The notes below the pieces were generated by a model. That model saw nothing but the letters and a program-made list of their open reading frames with translations. It ran no database searches and had not been told where the DNA came from. The position numbers and the translations under genes were made by a program. From positions 1-7,823 of the forward strand of contig JAPOOH010000197.1 in the NCBI GenBank assembly GCA_026713505.1: 7,823 bases of DNA, read 5' to 3'. The first letter of the stretch is position 1, and each line of letters opens with the position of its first letter. Below, piece after piece: positions 6,344 through 7,823 of this stretch. Source of the DNA: Chloroflexota bacterium. GTDB lineage: Bacteria; Chloroflexota; Dehalococcoidia; Lucifugimonadales; Australimonadaceae.

Positions 6344-7252
6344 ATGACCTGGGTTACGGCGGTGCTCATCAGCACCATCCTCTTCGCCGTGATCACGGTG
6401 CTGGACAAGCGCCTGGCGACGAACCTGTATCCCAGCGCGGGCGCGTTCAACGTGGGGTTCGGGGTGATGCAGCTCTGCATCGCCATCATCTACTTCGCCG
6501 CAGTGGTGCCGACGGTGGGTTTCGACGGCGGCTCCGGCATCCCCTGGTCGATCGCGAGCGGACTGCTTTGGGGGTTGGGGTTGTTCCTCTTCTTCCACGG
6601 GCTGCGGCTGGAGGAGCTTTCCCGCGCGGTACCGTTGCAGCAGATGGCGCCCATATTCGCGGCCGTCGTTGCCGTGCTCTTCCTGGGCGACGTGCTGACG
6701 CCTCTGCAGTGGGCCGCGGTGCTGGTGGTGGTTGCGGGCGCGGTGCTGGTGTCGGCGAGGCCTCAGCAGGGGCTGTTCCGAATCGCGCGCGGGCGGGCGT
6801 TCTTCCTGCTGCTGGGAGGAAGCTTCTCGCTGGGGATGGCCTTCGTGGTGAGCGAGCAGGCCACGCGGGAGATGAACGTCTGGGGGATCCAGGCGTGGCG
6901 CTCCGCGGCGATGGCCCCGTGCATCTTCCTTCTGGCGGCGCGCCCGAGCACGGTACGCGAGTTCCGGGAAGCGTCGCGCAACTGGTACACCGTCTTCATG
7001 CTGGTGCTCGCCGAGGGACTGATGGCCCCGCTCGCTGCGCTCATGTTCGTGATCGCTCTGGACCTGGGGCAGGTGTCGTCGGTGAGCGTGGTGTCGGCGT
7101 CGCGTCCGCTGTTCACCCTCCTGCTGGGCGTGGCCCTGAGCACGCGCTACTGGAATGTGCTGAACGAACCGCTGGACCGGGCGACGCTGGGGCTGAAGAC
7201 CGTCGCGGTCTTGATGATCGTGGGCGGCGTGTCGGTGCTGGCCGTCGGCTGA
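6344..7252 (+). CDS. EamA / DMT-superfamily transporter
   Basis: A 302-residue integral membrane protein of the drug/metabolite transporter superfamily with two EamA repeats of five helices. Helices are at about 3-20, 36-56, 67-86, 97-115, 121-138, 152-169, 179-198, 215-236, 243-265 and 282-301. The first repeat ends in the family signature: AVPLQQMAPIFAAVVAVLFL, then GDVLTPLQWAAVLVVVAGAV; the usual Glu of LGE is Asp115. The second repeat has the matching SVVSASRPLFTLLLGVALS but a longer loop before its last helix. Such proteins export or import amino acids, nucleosides, sugars or other small metabolites across the cytoplasmic membrane; the substrate cannot be told. The start lies 3 nt after the stop of the HTH/TPR gene, so translational coupling and co-transcription are likely, and no strong Shine-Dalgarno is seen. 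It ends convergent with thiS. Confidence 0.9.
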   Translation: MTWVTAVLISTILFAVITVLDKRLATNLYPSAGAFNVGFGVMQLCIAIIYFAAVVPTVGFDGGSGIPWSIASGLLWGLGLFLFFHGLRLEELSRAVPLQQMAPIFAAVVAVLFLGDVLTPLQWAAVLVVVAGAVLVSARPQQGLFRIARGRAFFLLLGGSFSLGMAFVVSEQATREMNVWGIQAWRSAAMAPCIFLLAARPSTVREFREASRNWYTVFMLVLAEGLMAPLAALMFVIALDLGQVSSVSVVSASRPLFTLLLGVALSTRYWNVLNEPLDRATLGLKTVAVLMIVGGVSVLAVG

Positions 7253-7271
7253 GGGGAAACCAACAAAGATA

Positions 7272-7288
7272 GACAGGATGGACAGGAT
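7272..7288. repeat. Short tandem repeat GACAGGAT x2 in the EamA-thiS convergent gap
   Basis: GACAGGAT occurs at 7272-7279 and again at 7281-7288 (period 9), preceded by AAAGATA and followed by AAAGAG. The 63-bp gap it sits in is clearly more A-rich than the rest of the window. Similar AAGATAGACAGGATGGACAGG strings are common intergenic elements in several bacterial groups, from memory. No hairpin terminator is evident between the two convergent genes. Confidence 0.5.
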
Positions 7289-7315
7289 AAAGAGAAGACG
7301 GGCAAGGGCTGCGGG

Positions 7316-7519
7316 TCAGCCGCCGCCGACAGGCCGGACGATCTCGACGCGGTCGCCGTCTTCCAGCGTGACGTTCGCGAACGTCTCGCGCTCCAGCACG
7401 TCGCCGTTGCGGGCGACGGCGACGTAGCGCCCGGCGAGCCCGAGCGTGTCGAGGTACTGCGCGACGGTGATGGGCGCATCCAGCTCGCGCGCCGCTCCGT
7501 TGATGGTGAGCGTGATCAT
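7316..7519 (-). CDS. thiS: Sulfur carrier protein ThiS
   Basis: A 67-residue ubiquitin-like protein of thiamine biosynthesis. Its C-terminal Gly-Gly is adenylated (by ThiF or MoeB-type enzyme) and converted to a thiocarboxylate that donates sulfur to ThiG for the thiazole ring. Visible hallmarks are the N-terminal MITLTINGAARELDA strand pair, the YVAVARNGDVLERE segment, LEDGDRVEIVRPVGGG at the end, and the normal family length of about 65-70. Two in-frame ATGs are possible (7525 and 7519). The second is chosen because GAGGG at 7527-7531 gives a 7-nt spacing, against 1 nt for the first, and MITLTING is the usual start. It points away from thiG across 107 bp, so the two cannot share one operon here, although they might share a control region. 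It converges on the EamA gene. Confidence 0.92.
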   Translation of the reverse strand: MITLTINGAARELDAPITVAQYLDTLGLAGRYVAVARNGDVLERETFANVTLEDGDRVEIVRPVGGG

Positions 7520-7526
7520 GTGCATT

Positions 7527-7531
7527 CCCTC
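7527..7531 (-). promoter_or_regulatory. Shine-Dalgarno deciding the thiS start
   Basis: GAGGG on the minus strand, 7 nt before the ATG at 7519 and only 1 nt before the alternative ATG at 7525. The spacing favours the shorter, 67-residue ThiS. Confidence 0.65.
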
Positions 7532-7614
7532 GCCGGATACACTTTAACGCCGGGGGAGCCTCCTGTTAAGCGGCGCACGGTAAAGACGCGGCCCAACCGG
7601 AGGCCGAGTCGCTG

Positions 7615-7620
7615 TATCAT
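7615..7620 (+). promoter_or_regulatory. Possible -10 element of a leaderless thiG transcript
   Basis: TATCAT lies 6 nt before the thiG ATG, and no Shine-Dalgarno sequence is present between them. If it is a -10 element, transcription would start at or very near the A of ATG. No good -35 hexamer is seen at the expected distance (CCCAAC at 7592-7597), so support is weak. Confidence 0.35.
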
Positions 7621-7626
7621 ATCTCC

Positions 7627-7823
7627 ATGACGACCGACGACCGCCTCCACATAGGCGACTTCTCCTTCTCCTCCCGCCTCTTCGCCGGCACCGGACGCCA
7701 CCGGAGCAACGAGGAGCTCGTGTCCTCCGTCGCGGCGTCCGGCGCTGAGGTCGTCACTGTCGCCATCCGCAGGCTCAACCTCGGCAACCCCGCCCGGCCC
7801 ACCCTCCTGGCCCCCCTCGCCCC
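7627..7823 (+). CDS. thiG: Thiazole synthase ThiG, 5' fragment
   Basis: The first 65 codons of a protein cut by the right edge. It matches the start of thiazole synthase, the TIM-barrel enzyme that condenses 1-deoxy-D-xylulose 5-phosphate, dehydroglycine and the sulfur of ThiS thiocarboxylate into the thiazole phosphate of thiamine. Diagnostic pieces are FSSRLFAGTGRHRSNEELV (family SRLFxGTGKYxS) and SGAEVVTVAIRRLNL (family SGAEIVTVAxRRVN). The active-site Lys, expected near residue 95-100, lies beyond the window. The ATG at 7627 gives the usual N-terminus; it has no Shine-Dalgarno, and a TATCAT 6 nt upstream suggests a leaderless message. No TPP riboswitch is recognisable in the 107-bp gap before it. 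The usual neighbour thiS is present but on the opposite strand. Confidence 0.9.
   Translation, partial: MTTDDRLHIGDFSFSSRLFAGTGRHRSNEELVSSVAASGAEVVTVAIRRLNLGNPARPTLLAPLA

Noticed and set aside
7520..7626. TPP riboswitch before thiG or thiS
   Set aside because: Neither the CUGAGA element nor the conserved thi-box 3' half is present on either strand, and the gap is short.

Overview
The window is a GC-rich, gene-dense stretch of bacterial chromosome with eight protein genes, two of them cut by the window edges. No rRNA, tRNA, CRISPR array, insertion sequence or phage gene is visible. The high GC, the short palindromic intergenic repeats (ATTCCCGC / GCGGGAAT type) and the style of a helix-turn-helix/TPR regulator suggest a Chloroflexota-like organism (SAR202 or Dehalococcoidia relatives). 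That assignment is an inference from memory and is held weakly.

Layout, left to right. (1) The 3' end of a CPBP/CAAX-type membrane protease runs rightward and stops inside a small hairpin. (2) A 217-bp convergent gap contains several short palindromic repeats. (3) Three leftward genes follow, in transcription order: a lipoprotein with a von Willebrand A domain (YfbK-like), a large polytopic membrane protein with an extramembrane Asp-box region, and an aldo/keto reductase. Each has a good Shine-Dalgarno sequence that fixes its start. The gap between the first two holds two strong inverted repeats. (4) Divergent from the lipoprotein gene, across about 150 bp containing a perfect-core palindrome, is a rightward gene for a helix-turn-helix / single transmembrane / TPR protein. 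An EamA-type transporter gene follows only 3 nt later. (5) A 63-bp convergent gap carries a GACAGGAT tandem repeat. (6) thiS (leftward) and the start of thiG (rightward) lie head to head and belong to thiamine thiazole biosynthesis.

How they may work together: ThiS carries the thiocarboxylate sulfur that ThiG uses to build the thiazole ring. The VWA lipoprotein and the membrane-anchored regulator look like a divergent pair sharing a control region, which makes the regulator a candidate controller of the leftward genes. The remaining genes look like ordinary housekeeping or accessory functions with no proven link. I found no clear evidence of a wholly new system. The most notable items are the regulator/VWA divergent pair with its palindrome, the Asp-box membrane protein beside it, and the unusual divergent order of thiS and thiG.
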